From positions 1 to 17,194 of the forward strand of contig CAZUZO010000077.1 in NCBI GenBank assembly GCA_964624765.1: a stretch of DNA of 17,194 nucleotides, written 5' to 3'. The stretch comes from JAGTVB01 sp964624765 (GTDB lineage: Bacteria; Pseudomonadota; Gammaproteobacteria; HK1). The notes beneath the pieces were generated by a model. The model worked only from the letters and a program-made list of their open reading frames with translations. It was not told the origin of the DNA and did no database searches. Within the stretch, counting starts at the first letter, position 1, and every line of letters begins with the position of its first letter. The position numbers were made by a program, and so were the translations under genes. Below, piece by piece: positions 1 through 7,598 of the stretch.

Positions 1-152
1 GTGAACGAGGGAAAGGTGGGTGCGGGCGCGCTTTGAAAAAAATTCCCGCATGGTTGCTATCGACCGCCCCCGCAATTGCTTTAGTAACGGCAGTTGAGAT
101 GGGGACCGCTATGTTGCCAGGCGGCTAGCGGTCGGCGGGGGCCCTGGCGTTA

Positions 153-248
153 GAGCTTGTGAACACGCCGGCTACGTAAACCGATAGCGGCACGGGACGG
201 TGCGTACGCCTTGCTCCGCCGGCGCTCGTGACGTTTATAAAACAGCTT
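153..248 (-). repeat. MITE-like palindromic repeat, copy 1
   Basis: Short element of about 96 bp whose minus-strand reading starts AAGCTGTTTTA directly after the ratA stop codon and ends TTCACAAGCTC. Read on the minus strand it contains CGTCACGAGCG followed by GCCGGCGGAGCAAGGC, nearly identical to the segment at about 7617-7640, and a GCACCG...GCCGCTATCGG block that also occurs in the element at 2805-2945. The ends are imperfect inverted repeats (AGCTTGTGA against AGCTGTTTTA). No coding capacity is seen. It behaves as a non-autonomous, REP- or MITE-like family member. The outer boundary at 153 is approximate. Confidence 0.65.
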
Positions 249-701
249 TCAGGCGGTACAACTCAAGCTCGCACCGTAGAGCTCATGGGCACGGGCCTCA
301 AAGTCCGCCACCGCCTTCTGGCTGGCATAGGCCAACATGGGATCGATGATGATCTGCCAGATGGGTGACTGCATCTGGTAGGCGATGGTGCAGCCCGCCT
401 CACAGGCCTCTTCGGCGGTCGGCTCGAAGTGCCAGCGGATGACCAGTTGGTGAAATAACCCTTCTGCAGCCGTAACCTCGATGGCGGTGGGGGGTTCCAA
501 CACCGTCTTGGATCGGAAGTGTACCGCCTTCATGCCAAGCAGGATCACTTGGTCGGTATAATAGTGATCACGGTGGCGCTCGACCACTTCGGCTTGTTGC
601 CACAAGGGTAAGAACTCGGGATAACGCTCGACGTCGGCAACGAGGCCAAACATCCGCTCGGCGCTATAGGGGAAACGATGCTTTGTCGTGCAGGTTGCCA
701 C
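249..701 (-). CDS. RatA/Coq10-type START-domain protein
   Basis: A 150-residue protein with the whole-length profile of the polyketide-cyclase/START family that includes bacterial RatA and mitochondrial Coq10. The N-terminus has the family pattern of a basic strand, then SAERMFGLVADVERYPEFLPLW (in pieces: YSAERMF, DVERYPEFLP), and the C-terminal helix carries ASQKAVADFEARAHELYG. Coq10 proteins bind ubiquinone in the START cavity and support respiration; E. coli RatA was reported to block 70S ribosome association. The start is GTG at 701-699, matching the family N-terminus, with only a weak AAAGG upstream. The usual neighbours smpB (divergent) and ratB/rnfH (downstream) are absent here; a repeat element begins immediately after the stop. 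Family assignment is solid, the biological role less so. Confidence 0.85.
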   Translation of the reverse strand: MATCTTKHRFPYSAERMFGLVADVERYPEFLPLWQQAEVVERHRDHYYTDQVILLGMKAVHFRSKTVLEPPTAIEVTAAEGLFHQLVIRWHFEPTAEEACEAGCTIAYQMQSPIWQIIIDPMLAYASQKAVADFEARAHELYGASLSCTA

Positions 702-1065
702 GGGTCACTGCCTTTCTGGGTGTCTCTATATTGGACAATGGTAATGCACGGCGGATTCCCGGCAATGCGTAGATTCCCGCGTCGCCTGCGGAATATTCCC
801 GATGCGGCTCGGGGTTTTTGCGGAGAGCCGGATTCTCTTCATCGTTACCATCGGGCTGCGGCGCGCGGCGGTAAGGTTGCGTCGGAAACCCGGGACGCGT
901 GAAACGATGCTCAAGGCCGTCGGCGATATCCTAGAACGCCAATCAAGGCGTTGTTGGAAACTCATCATGCCCCCTGATACGCAGGGGGACGGCAAGACAA
1001 CGTGGCCAGTCGGCTCACACTCTACAGTTTTCTTGGGAACATGGTGCCTCGCGGAGGAGACAGCA
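702..1065. other. Intergenic region with two hairpins
   Basis: This 364-base stretch separates ratA (leaving leftwards) from the 101-residue gene at 1066. The frame of that gene stays open back to 802, but the translation there is arginine-rich without recognisable motifs and no ribosome site supports an earlier start. Two stem-loops are visible: AACGCC/GGCGTT at 935-952 and a GC-rich one at 970-988. No convincing sigma70 promoter was found. Confidence 0.4.
970..988 (+). other. Stem-loop in leader of 101-aa gene
   Basis: CCCCCTG (970-976) pairs perfectly with CAGGGGG (982-988) around a 5-base loop ATACG. A second stem, AACGCC (935-940) with GGCGTT (947-952), lies just upstream. There is no T-run after either, so neither is a standard intrinsic terminator; they may be leader structures of the gene starting at 1066. 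Confidence 0.4.
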
Positions 1066-1371
1066 ATGGAGAAACGACGGGCGCAAGTCATCCAGTTACC
1101 CGATAACTTCATCGGCAAGGCCGATCGCGAGAAATTGGCTAGCTTTGGTGCCCACGTGATCGGCCGCGGCCGCGCGACCCGTTGGCACTGGGCCAAGGAC
1201 AGCGCAGGCGCGGACCTGTTCGAGATCTACAAGGGAGGCCCTAATGAATCGCTGATGGCGCGCATCCGCCGCAACCGACCGCTGGATGTGTTTCGTGCCG
1301 AAGACGCCGCCGGACGCTTGATCGTGGCCGGTACCCTGGAGCATGTTATGGCGGTGTTGGACCGCGAATGA
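1066..1371 (+). CDS. Conserved-looking small protein of unknown function (101 aa)
   Basis: I do not recognise this protein. It is 101 residues, begins MEKRRAQVIQLPDNF and is rich in basic residues early on, with no cysteine, no membrane segment and no signal peptide. The central part (IYKGGPNESLMARIRRNRP) and a C-terminal strand-helix pattern (LIVAGTLEHVMAVLDRE) look like a small compact cytoplasmic domain. The start is chosen because a strong ribosome-binding site, GGAGGAG at 1053-1059, lies 6 bases before ATG 1066; the frame upstream has no such site. It ends 3 bases before the gltA stop on the opposite strand, so the two genes converge with no room for a separate terminator. Confidence 0.7.
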   Translation: MEKRRAQVIQLPDNFIGKADREKLASFGAHVIGRGRATRWHWAKDSAGADLFEIYKGGPNESLMARIRRNRPLDVFRAEDAAGRLIVAGTLEHVMAVLDRE

Positions 1372-1374
1372 CTC

Positions 1375-2664
1375 TCAGCGCTCCTGGATGGGCACATACG
1401 GGCGTTCGTTATTGCCCGTATAGATCTGACGCGGCCGCGCGATGCGGGTGTTCGGGTTATCCATCATTTCTTTCCAGTGGGCTATCCACCCCGGTAGGCG
1501 GCCCAGGGCAAACACCACGGGAAACATCCGTAAAGGAAAGCCGATGGCGCGCAGGATGAGGCCGCTGTAAAAATCGACGTTGGGGTAGAGTTTCTTCTCT
1601 AGGAAATACTCTTCCTGGAGGGCGATCCCTTCGAGTTGGATGGCGATATCCAGCAAGGGATCCTGTTTCCCCAGCTTTTCCAACACCCGCCGGCTGGCTT
1701 CCCTGAGGATAGTCGAGCGGGGGTCGAAGTTGCGGTACACCCGGTGGCCAAAGCCCATCAGACGGAACGGATCGCTCTTGTCTTTTGCCCTGTCGATCCA
1801 CTTTCGCAAGTTGCCGCCATCGTCGTGGATCTGCTGCAACATCTCGATCACCGCCTGATTGGCGCCGCCGTGCAACGGTCCCCATAACGCCAGCACCCCG
1901 GCGGCCACCGTGGCGAACAGATTGGCCTGACTGCTGCCCACCATGCGTACGGTGGCAGTGGAGCAGTTCTGCTCGTGGTCTCCGTGGATGATAAGCAGCT
2001 TGTCCACCGCCTGCTCGATATCGGGGTCGACCTCGTACTCTTCCGTGGGAACGGCGAACATCATGTGCAGAATGTTGGCCGGATAGCTCAGCTTATTGAG
2101 GGGATAGATCTTCGGCTGGCCGATGGATTTCTTATAAGAGAAGGCGGCAATGGTGGGTAGCTTGGCCAACAACCGGTGTATGGACACCTGCACCTGGTGG
2201 GCATCGAAGGGATCGAGGGAATCCTCATAGTAGGTGGACAAGGCACTGACCACCGACGAGAGCAATGCCATCGGGTGGGCATGGCGGGGCCAGACGTCAT
2301 AGTACTGTTTGATATCCTCCATGATCATGGTATGGCGGCGCACCGCGGTGTCGAAGCGCTGGTACTCATGCTCGTTCGGCAGCTCGCCATGGATCAATAG
2401 ATAAGCCACTTCCATGAAATTGGCTTTTTCACACAGCTCTTCGATGCGGTAGCCACGGTATCGGAGAATGCCCCGCTCTCCGTCGATATAGGTGATGGCG
2501 CTGCGCGTCGAGCCAGTGCTGGCGAAGCCTTCATCCAGGGTTATCAGCCCCGTTCGATCCCGTAGTTGCCCGATCTCGATGCCCAATTCACCCTCGCTTC
2601 CCTGTACCACCGGGAAGTCGTACTGCGTGTCATTAAAGGTCAGCTTCGCGCTTTTCGTCGACAT
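1375..2664 (-). CDS. gltA: Citrate synthase (type II)
   Basis: Condenses acetyl-CoA with oxaloacetate to citrate, the entry step of the TCA cycle, in the cytoplasm. The 429-residue product has the length of the hexameric, NADH-regulated bacterial type. The catalytic residues are in place: His265 in GPLHGGANQ, His307 in GFGHRVYRN and Asp364 in NVDFYSG, within two positions of E. coli numbering (264/305/362). HGDHEQNCSTATVR at 227-240 is the usual core signature. The start is ATG 2664 (MSTKSAKLTF): a GAGGGAGA site precedes it, whereas the in-frame ATG at 2682 has no good site. It is monocistronic; the next minus-strand gene, ratA, lies beyond the convergent unknown gene. Confidence 0.97.
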   Translation of the reverse strand: MSTKSAKLTFNDTQYDFPVVQGSEGELGIEIGQLRDRTGLITLDEGFASTGSTRSAITYIDGERGILRYRGYRIEELCEKANFMEVAYLLIHGELPNEHEYQRFDTAVRRHTMIMEDIKQYYDVWPRHAHPMALLSSVVSALSTYYEDSLDPFDAHQVQVSIHRLLAKLPTIAAFSYKKSIGQPKIYPLNKLSYPANILHMMFAVPTEEYEVDPDIEQAVDKLLIIHGDHEQNCSTATVRMVGSSQANLFATVAAGVLALWGPLHGGANQAVIEMLQQIHDDGGNLRKWIDRAKDKSDPFRLMGFGHRVYRNFDPRSTILREASRRVLEKLGKQDPLLDIAIQLEGIALQEEYFLEKKLYPNVDFYSGLILRAIGFPLRMFPVVFALGRLPGWIAHWKEMMDNPNTRIARPRQIYTGNNERPYVPIQER

Positions 2665-2804
2665 AGCCCTGGTCTCCCTCATACATGGCTTCCGCTGTTG
2701 CTTGATCCTACCCGCTTAGAGTGAGTGCTTCGCCAAAAGTTGATGGCAACCCACTCCCCGCAGACCGAGCGCCCCTATCGGTCACGGTCATCGCTTCGGT
2801 GAGA

Positions 2805-2945
2805 GAGGTTGTGAAAAAACCTGCTACACGACCCGATAGCGGCGTTGGGCGGTGCTCGCTCCTCGCCTATCTATGTGATATGTCTCGTCGCTGCGCTCCG
2901 TCCGCCTGGCTCTCGGGCCGCTCGTGACGGTTTTTTCACAACCTC
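2805..2945. repeat. MITE-like palindromic repeat, copy 2
   Basis: A 141-bp element bounded by perfect 17-bp terminal inverted repeats, GAGGTTGTGAAAAAACC at 2805-2821 and its complement at 2929-2945. Inside, read on the minus strand, are CGTCACGAGCG, a GCACCGCCC stretch and CGCCGCTATCGG, shared with the element at 153-248. It has no coding capacity and lies between the divergent gltA and the desaturase operon, so the long stem could form in transcripts or DNA. A target-site duplication is not certain: short AGAG strings flank both ends but the sequence is too simple to judge. Confidence 0.75.
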
Positions 2946-3249
2946 AGAGTCCCGTCGGCGTGGCCGGCCGGGATGCCGCTCCCCGCAACAACCCGCAAGC
3001 AGTCCAGCCGAGCCGCCACGATGATGCGGGACAATTCATGAACCGAAGTTCTCCGATCGAGACCGAATAGCATTGAGTTTATCCTAGACTCGAACAGCCT
3101 GCACTCGAATCTTCGCAATGTCATAATAATGAAATGTATAAAACATGATCAGTATATTGACAATCCCGCCATCAACTTGTAAATTTAGCCCCGTAGTTAA
3201 ACAGAATTCGGCCAAACGTGAGACATCGCCTTAATCGCTCGCCAAACCC
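2946..3249. other. Leader and promoter region of the lipid operon
   Basis: Non-coding stretch between the repeat and the desaturase start. The first part is ordinary; from about 3100 to 3215 it becomes distinctly AT-rich compared with its surroundings and contains the promoter at 3157-3185. A short open frame on the minus strand (to 3124) has no ribosome site or recognisable domain and is not called. Confidence 0.5.
3157..3185 (+). promoter_or_regulatory. Sigma70-type promoter for the lipid operon
   Basis: A perfect -35 hexamer TTGACA (3157-3162), a 17-base spacer, and TAAATT (3180-3185, 4 of 6 consensus) as -10, inside an AT-rich patch. Transcription would begin near 3192, giving a leader of about 58 bases before the desaturase ATG. 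TGATCA at 3146-3151 resembles the -35 of ECF sigma-E/ChrR promoters, but no matching -10 lies 16-19 bases downstream, so an ECF promoter is not supported. Confidence 0.6.
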
Positions 3250-4284
3250 ATGGAGCCATCGTACCCATTCGCTACCCTAAGCCGCACCGACCCGCCAAGG
3301 CGTGGAAGGTTGGTGGAACCTTTTGCATCCCTGCGACGCTGGTTCGACAGCGAAGCGAGCGATGATATCAGCCCCCACGGGGAGCGTCCCGCTGGCAGCG
3401 AACGCCGCATCGATTGGTTGCGGGCATTGCCTTTCTTCGGCATACACGCCGCGTGCCTGGGCGTCATCTGGGTGGGGTGGAGCCCTGTGGCCATTCTGGT
3501 CGCCCTCGGACTGTATCTCGTGCGCATGTTTGCCATCACCGGCTTTTACCATCGCTATTTTGCCCACAGAACCTTCGACACCTCTCGCTCGGCCCAATTC
3601 CTGTTCGCGCTGTTGGGAGCATCGGCGGCCCAGCGGGGTCCTCTGTGGTGGGCATCCCACCACCGCCATCACCATGCCCACGCGGATCAACCCGGCGACG
3701 CCCATTCGCCGACTCGGCATGGCTTCTGGTGGAGCCATACCGGCTGGTTCCTGACTCGCGAGGCCTTCGCCTATAAGCGCCAGCGTATCGCCGACTGGCT
3801 GGCATTTCGCGAGCTCCGATGGCTCGACCGCTTCGACATCCTGCCGCCACTCGGTTTAGCCTGTTCGACCTTCGCCCTCGGCGGGCTGCTCGAGGTGGGT
3901 GCCCCGTCGCTGGGAACCGATGGACCACAGATGTTGGTTTGGGGGTTCTTCATTTCCACGGTGGCACTTTACCACGCGACCTACCTCGTTAATTCCCTGG
4001 GGCACACCGTGGGTCGGCGCCGCTATGCCACCGGCGACACCAGCCGCAACAACGCCTTGGTGGCGGTGTTCACCCTGGGCGAAGGTTGGCATAACAACCA
4101 TCACCACTTCCCGCGCTCGGCCCGGCAGGGATTTTACTGGTGGGAGCTGGATATCACCTACTACTTGCTGCGCCTGCTGGCAGCGACCGGCGTCATTTGG
4201 AACCTACGTACCGTTCCCACCGCGGTGCGCGATGCCCGCGCCCCGGTACGGGACATCCAAGAGGGGAGCGCTCGCCCATCATGA
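3250..4284 (+). CDS. Membrane acyl desaturase (stearoyl-CoA/acyl-lipid desaturase family)
   Basis: An integral-membrane, di-iron fatty-acid desaturase of 344 residues that would introduce a double bond into an acyl chain. All three histidine boxes of the delta-9 desaturase family are present: HRYFAH at 101-106, HHRHHH at 137-142 and HNNHHH at 281-286. Hydrophobic segments at about 58-98, 196-216 and 227-247 fit the usual membrane topology. Residues 1-50 are polar and probably cytoplasmic. ATG 3250 is the first start in frame with a good family fit, though no strong ribosome site is seen. The stop overlaps the next ATG (ATGA), making it the first gene of a four-gene operon behind the promoter at 3157. 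Substrate and bond position cannot be read from sequence. Confidence 0.92.
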   Translation: MEPSYPFATLSRTDPPRRGRLVEPFASLRRWFDSEASDDISPHGERPAGSERRIDWLRALPFFGIHAACLGVIWVGWSPVAILVALGLYLVRMFAITGFYHRYFAHRTFDTSRSAQFLFALLGASAAQRGPLWWASHHRHHHAHADQPGDAHSPTRHGFWWSHTGWFLTREAFAYKRQRIADWLAFRELRWLDRFDILPPLGLACSTFALGGLLEVGAPSLGTDGPQMLVWGFFISTVALYHATYLVNSLGHTVGRRRYATGDTSRNNALVAVFTLGEGWHNNHHHFPRSARQGFYWWELDITYYLLRLLAATGVIWNLRTVPTAVRDARAPVRDIQEGSARPS

Positions 4285-5558
4285 ACATCGCCATCATCGG
4301 CAGCGGTATCTCAGGTCTGGTGGCTGCCCACCAACTGCATACCGAACACGCCATCACTCTGTTCGAGGCCAATGATTACCTCGGCGGACACACCCACACC
4401 GTCGAGGTGGAGACGGACGGCAGACGGTACGGCATCGATACCGGATTCATCGTTTTCAACGATTGGACGTATCCCCACTTCGTTGCCTTGCTGGAAACCC
4501 TAGGGGTGGCCTCCCAGCCGAGCACCATGAGCTTCAGCGTGCACTGCCAGAGGAGCGGCCTGGAGTACAACGGTACTTCCCTGAACGCGCTTTTTGCCCA
4601 GCGCCGCAATCTGTTCCGGCCGGCCTTTTACCGCATGATCCGCGATATCTTGCGCTTTAATCGGGAAGCTCTGGCGTTGCTTTCCGAGGCCAACGCCTCG
4701 ATCACTTTGGGCGAGTACTTAGAGCGCCACCACTACTGCGCCGAGTTCATCCACCACTATCTGGTCCCCATGGGCGCGGCCATCTGGTCCACGGATCCGA
4801 CGCGGCTGTGGGCGTTCCCTGCCGCCTACCTGGTGCGTTTTTTCCACAACCACGGCATGTTGAGCGTCGACCAGCGACCCCAGTGGCGTGTCATCACGGG
4901 CGGTTCGGCGAGCTACGTGGAAAGGCTCACGGCCCCTTGGCGCGATCGCATTCGCCTGAACTGCCCCGTGCGCCGTGTGCTGCGTTCCCCGCATCGCGTG
5001 CAGCTGCAGCTGGCGAACGGGGAGCAATGCACCTTCGATTACGTCGTGATGGCCTGTCACAGTGACCAGGCCTTACGGCTGTTGGTTGAGCCGAGCGGCG
5101 ATGAGCAGGCGATCTTAGGCGCCATCGCCTACCAGTCCAACGAGGTGATCCTGCACACTGACGAGAGCCTACTGCCGCGCCATCGACGTGCCTGGGCGGC
5201 CTGGAATTACCACATTCCGGCCGAGCCCGGGCAGCGGGTCGCCGTCACCTACAACATGAACATCCTGCAGGGCATCGATGCCCCCCGGCAGTTCTGCGTC
5301 ACCCTGAACCGCGGCGAGGACATCGACCCCGATCATATCATCCGCCGCTTCGTCTACGAGCATCCGGTCTACACCGAGGCAGCCGTGGCGGCCCAGCGCC
5401 ACTATGGCCGGATCAACGGCCCGCAGCGCACCTTCTACTGCGGTGCCTACTGGGGTTACGGATTCCACGAAGACGGCGTGAAGAGCGCCCTCAGAATGTG
5501 TCGCTATCTGAACTACCAACTGCGAAATGAAAAGCTGCATTTACGTCGGGCGAGTTAG
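4281..5558 (+). CDS. FAD-dependent amine-oxidase-like oxidoreductase (COG2907)
   Basis: A 425-residue flavoprotein. The N-terminus is a dinucleotide-binding fold (IAIIGSGISGLVAAHQL, GxGxxG at 7-12), followed by the second FAD motif EANDYLGGHTHTV at about 29-41. DTGFIVFNDWTYPHF and the C-terminal YCGAYWGYGFHEDGV are typical of the COG2907 group, which is nearly always next to DUF1365 and cyclopropane-synthase genes. The reaction is not established; an oxidoreductase acting on unsaturated or methylated acyl chains is the obvious inference. The start is ATG 4281, overlapping the desaturase stop (ATGA), which places the FAD motif right at the N-terminus; an in-frame start at 4140 would add unrelated sequence. 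Its end overlaps the next gene by 32 bases. Confidence 0.9.
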   Translation: MNIAIIGSGISGLVAAHQLHTEHAITLFEANDYLGGHTHTVEVETDGRRYGIDTGFIVFNDWTYPHFVALLETLGVASQPSTMSFSVHCQRSGLEYNGTSLNALFAQRRNLFRPAFYRMIRDILRFNREALALLSEANASITLGEYLERHHYCAEFIHHYLVPMGAAIWSTDPTRLWAFPAAYLVRFFHNHGMLSVDQRPQWRVITGGSASYVERLTAPWRDRIRLNCPVRRVLRSPHRVQLQLANGEQCTFDYVVMACHSDQALRLLVEPSGDEQAILGAIAYQSNEVILHTDESLLPRHRRAWAAWNYHIPAEPGQRVAVTYNMNILQGIDAPRQFCVTLNRGEDIDPDHIIRRFVYEHPVYTEAAVAAQRHYGRINGPQRTFYCGAYWGYGFHEDGVKSALRMCRYLNYQLRNEKLHLRRAS

Positions 5559-6297
5559 GCACCGGCGCCGACGGCCCGTCAGCCACGTCTTTAGTTACCG
5601 GTTATTCATGGTCTACCTCGACCTGGACGAATTGCCCGATGTGTTTCGGCCCTACTGGTTGTGGTCCGCGCAACGACCGGCGCTGGCCTGGTTTCGCCGG
5701 CGCGATTACCTCGGCGATGGCCAGCAACCGCTACCGGAAGCGGTGCGCGATGTCGTCGAACAGCGAACCGGGGAACGTCCGTGTGGCCCCATACGGTTGC
5801 TGACCCACCTTCGCTATTTTGGCTATGGGTTCAATCCGGTCAGCTTCTATTACTGCTTCGACGACACCGACAACCAAGTGCAGGCCATCGTAGCGGAGGT
5901 CAGCAACACCCCCTGGAACGAGCGCCACTGCTACGTGCTATCCGAGCCCGTCGGCACCCGCGACGGAACGCTGCGCTATCGGTTTCCGAAGGCGTTTCAT
6001 GTCTCGCCGTTCATGGCGATGGATATGACGTATGACTGGCGGTTCACCGAGCCCGCCGAACGCCTGATCGTGCACATGAACACGCTTCAGGAGGAGATCA
6101 AGCTATTCGATGCCACCCTGACCCTGCAGCGCCGCCCGTTGACCAGCCGCAACTTGGCGCAGGTGCTGCTGAGCTATCCCGCGATGACTGCCAAGGTGGT
6201 GGTGGCAATCTATGTGCAGGCGTTTCGACTCTGGATCAAACGCTGTCCGTTTTATGTCCACCCCAAGAAACAACCGAGCCTCGAGGCCCCATCATGA
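5527..6297 (+). CDS. DUF1365 family protein
   Basis: A 256-residue protein with the hallmarks of DUF1365 (COG3496): an N-terminal RVRHRRRRPVSHVFSYRLFM, then RYFGYGFNPVSFYYCFD at about 97-113 and AEVSNTPWNERHCYVL at about 121-136, and a C-terminal region with a hydrophobic stretch (VLLSYPAMTAKVVVAIYVQAF in part) suggesting membrane contact. The function is unknown. The family occurs between COG2907 oxidoreductases and cyclopropane-fatty-acid synthases, exactly as here, so a step in acyl-chain modification or its delivery is likely by context. ATG 5527 lies inside the end of the previous gene, and its stop overlaps the next ATG (ATGA), so translation is probably coupled. Confidence 0.9.
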   Translation: MKSCIYVGRVRHRRRRPVSHVFSYRLFMVYLDLDELPDVFRPYWLWSAQRPALAWFRRRDYLGDGQQPLPEAVRDVVEQRTGERPCGPIRLLTHLRYFGYGFNPVSFYYCFDDTDNQVQAIVAEVSNTPWNERHCYVLSEPVGTRDGTLRYRFPKAFHVSPFMAMDMTYDWRFTEPAERLIVHMNTLQEEIKLFDATLTLQRRPLTSRNLAQVLLSYPAMTAKVVVAIYVQAFRLWIKRCPFYVHPKKQPSLEAPS

Positions 6298-7598
6298 CCC
6301 AACCTCGCGACATCATGGCACCGAAGACCGTCCCGTGGCGCGGCCGCGAACGGGCCCAGCGAGGGTTGTTTCGCCGCCTCGTGTTGGCCCGCCTGCAGAC
6401 CTTGCGTGAGGGGCGGTTGGTCATCGACGAAGGAAATCAGACGGTGACGTTGGGTGCGGCGAGCCCAGACGCCAGCTTGACGGCCACGGTGCGGGTGCAC
6501 GACCTCCGCTTCTACCGGCATCTTCTGCTCGGCGGCAGCCTCGGTGCCGCTGAAGCCTATCTGCGCCACTACTGGGATGCCGACGATCTGACCGCTTTGG
6601 TGCGCCTGTTCGTCCGCAACCGCGCCGTCCTCGACGGCGTGGAGGGCGGCTTGGCGTCCTTCAGCGTGCCGTGGGCGCAGCTTGTTCATTGGCTGCACCG
6701 CAACACCCTGGGCGGCAGCCGCAAGAATATCTCGGCACACTACGATCTCGGTAACGACTTCTTTGAACTCTTCCTCGATGAGTCGCTGATGTACTCCTGT
6801 GCCATTTTTGACTCGCCCGAGACATCGCTGGAGGTGGCCTCCAGGGCGAAGATCGATCGCATCTGTCGCAAGCTGCAACTGGCTTCCGATGATCATCTGC
6901 TGGAGATAGGCACCGGCTGGGGTGGTTTTGCCCTGCATGCCGCGAGCCAGTACGGGTGTCGGATCACCACCACCACCCTCTCGCAACAGCAATACACCCT
7001 GGCACGGCAACGGGTGCAGGCCGCCGGCCTCGGTGAGCGCATCACCGTATTGCGCCAGGATTACCGAGAGCTGAGCGGCCGATTCGACAAGCTGGTGTCC
7101 ATCGAGATGATCGAGGCGGTCGGCCACCAGTACCTGGACGATTACTTTGCCGTTTGCAGTCGCTTACTCAAGCCCGATGGCATGATGCTGTTGCAGGCGA
7201 TTACCATCGCCGATCAGTACTATGAGCGGGCCAAAGGATCGGTCGATTTCATCAAGCACTATGTTTTTCCCGGTAGCTGTATTCCGTCGGTGTCGGCCAT
7301 CATGGCGGCCTTGGCCCGAGCGTCTGATTTGAGCCTGTTCCACCTGGAGGATATCGGGGCCCACTACGTCACCACCCTGCAGGGGTGGCGCGAGCGGTTC
7401 CACCGCAATCGGCCACGCATTCAGGCGCTGGGCTACTCCGAACGCCTGCTGCGAACCTGGGATTTTTACTTCGGCTACTGTGAGGGCGGTTTCGCGGAGC
7501 GCTTACTCGGCGACGTGCAGATGCTGCTGGTCAAACCGCTGTGCCGGCGCGAACCCCTGGTGTTGCCGCTTGCGGTGGACGAATCGGCGCGCGCCTGA
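6294..7598 (+). CDS. cfa: Cyclopropane-fatty-acyl-phospholipid synthase-type SAM methyltransferase
   Basis: A 434-residue member of the CFA/mycolic-acid methyltransferase family, which transfers a methylene or methyl group from SAM to the double bond of a phospholipid acyl chain at the membrane. SAM motif I is LLEIGTGWGG (202-211), preceded by NISAHYDLGNDFFELFLD and LMYSC (Cys169). From remembered alignment with E. coli Cfa, Glu274 (SIEMIEAVG) and Tyr358 match pocket residues, but the expected His of the bicarbonate site is Gln301 (LLQAITIAD) and the His of FEHVG is Ala275. That variant is also what I recall from plant cyclopropane synthases. It may make cyclopropane, methylated or furan precursor lipids. 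Last gene of the operon; a repeat element starts one base after its stop. Confidence 0.88.
   Translation: MTQPRDIMAPKTVPWRGRERAQRGLFRRLVLARLQTLREGRLVIDEGNQTVTLGAASPDASLTATVRVHDLRFYRHLLLGGSLGAAEAYLRHYWDADDLTALVRLFVRNRAVLDGVEGGLASFSVPWAQLVHWLHRNTLGGSRKNISAHYDLGNDFFELFLDESLMYSCAIFDSPETSLEVASRAKIDRICRKLQLASDDHLLEIGTGWGGFALHAASQYGCRITTTTLSQQQYTLARQRVQAAGLGERITVLRQDYRELSGRFDKLVSIEMIEAVGHQYLDDYFAVCSRLLKPDGMMLLQAITIADQYYERAKGSVDFIKHYVFPGSCIPSVSAIMAALARASDLSLFHLEDIGAHYVTTLQGWRERFHRNRPRIQALGYSERLLRTWDFYFGYCEGGFAERLLGDVQMLLVKPLCRREPLVLPLAVDESARA

Noticed and set aside
1..152. Open frame at the left edge (bases 3-128) as the end of a gene
   Set aside because: Only about 40 codons with no recognisable family signature; the sequence to the left is missing, so it cannot be judged. 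A GACCGCT/AGCGGTC pair at 104-133 has no T-run.
2936..3124. 62-residue open frame on the minus strand before the desaturase
   Set aside because: Its end overlaps the repeat's inverted end, it lacks a ribosome site, and the translation resembles no family.
3146..3185. ECF sigma-E/ChrR-type promoter before the lipid operon
   Set aside because: TGATCA fits the -35, but no suitable -10 lies at the required distance; the overlapping sigma70 match is better.
6252..7127. Long open frame (291 codons) on the minus strand under the CFA gene
   Set aside because: It is fully antisense to a confident gene, its translation has no recognisable domain, and long antisense frames are common in GC-rich DNA.
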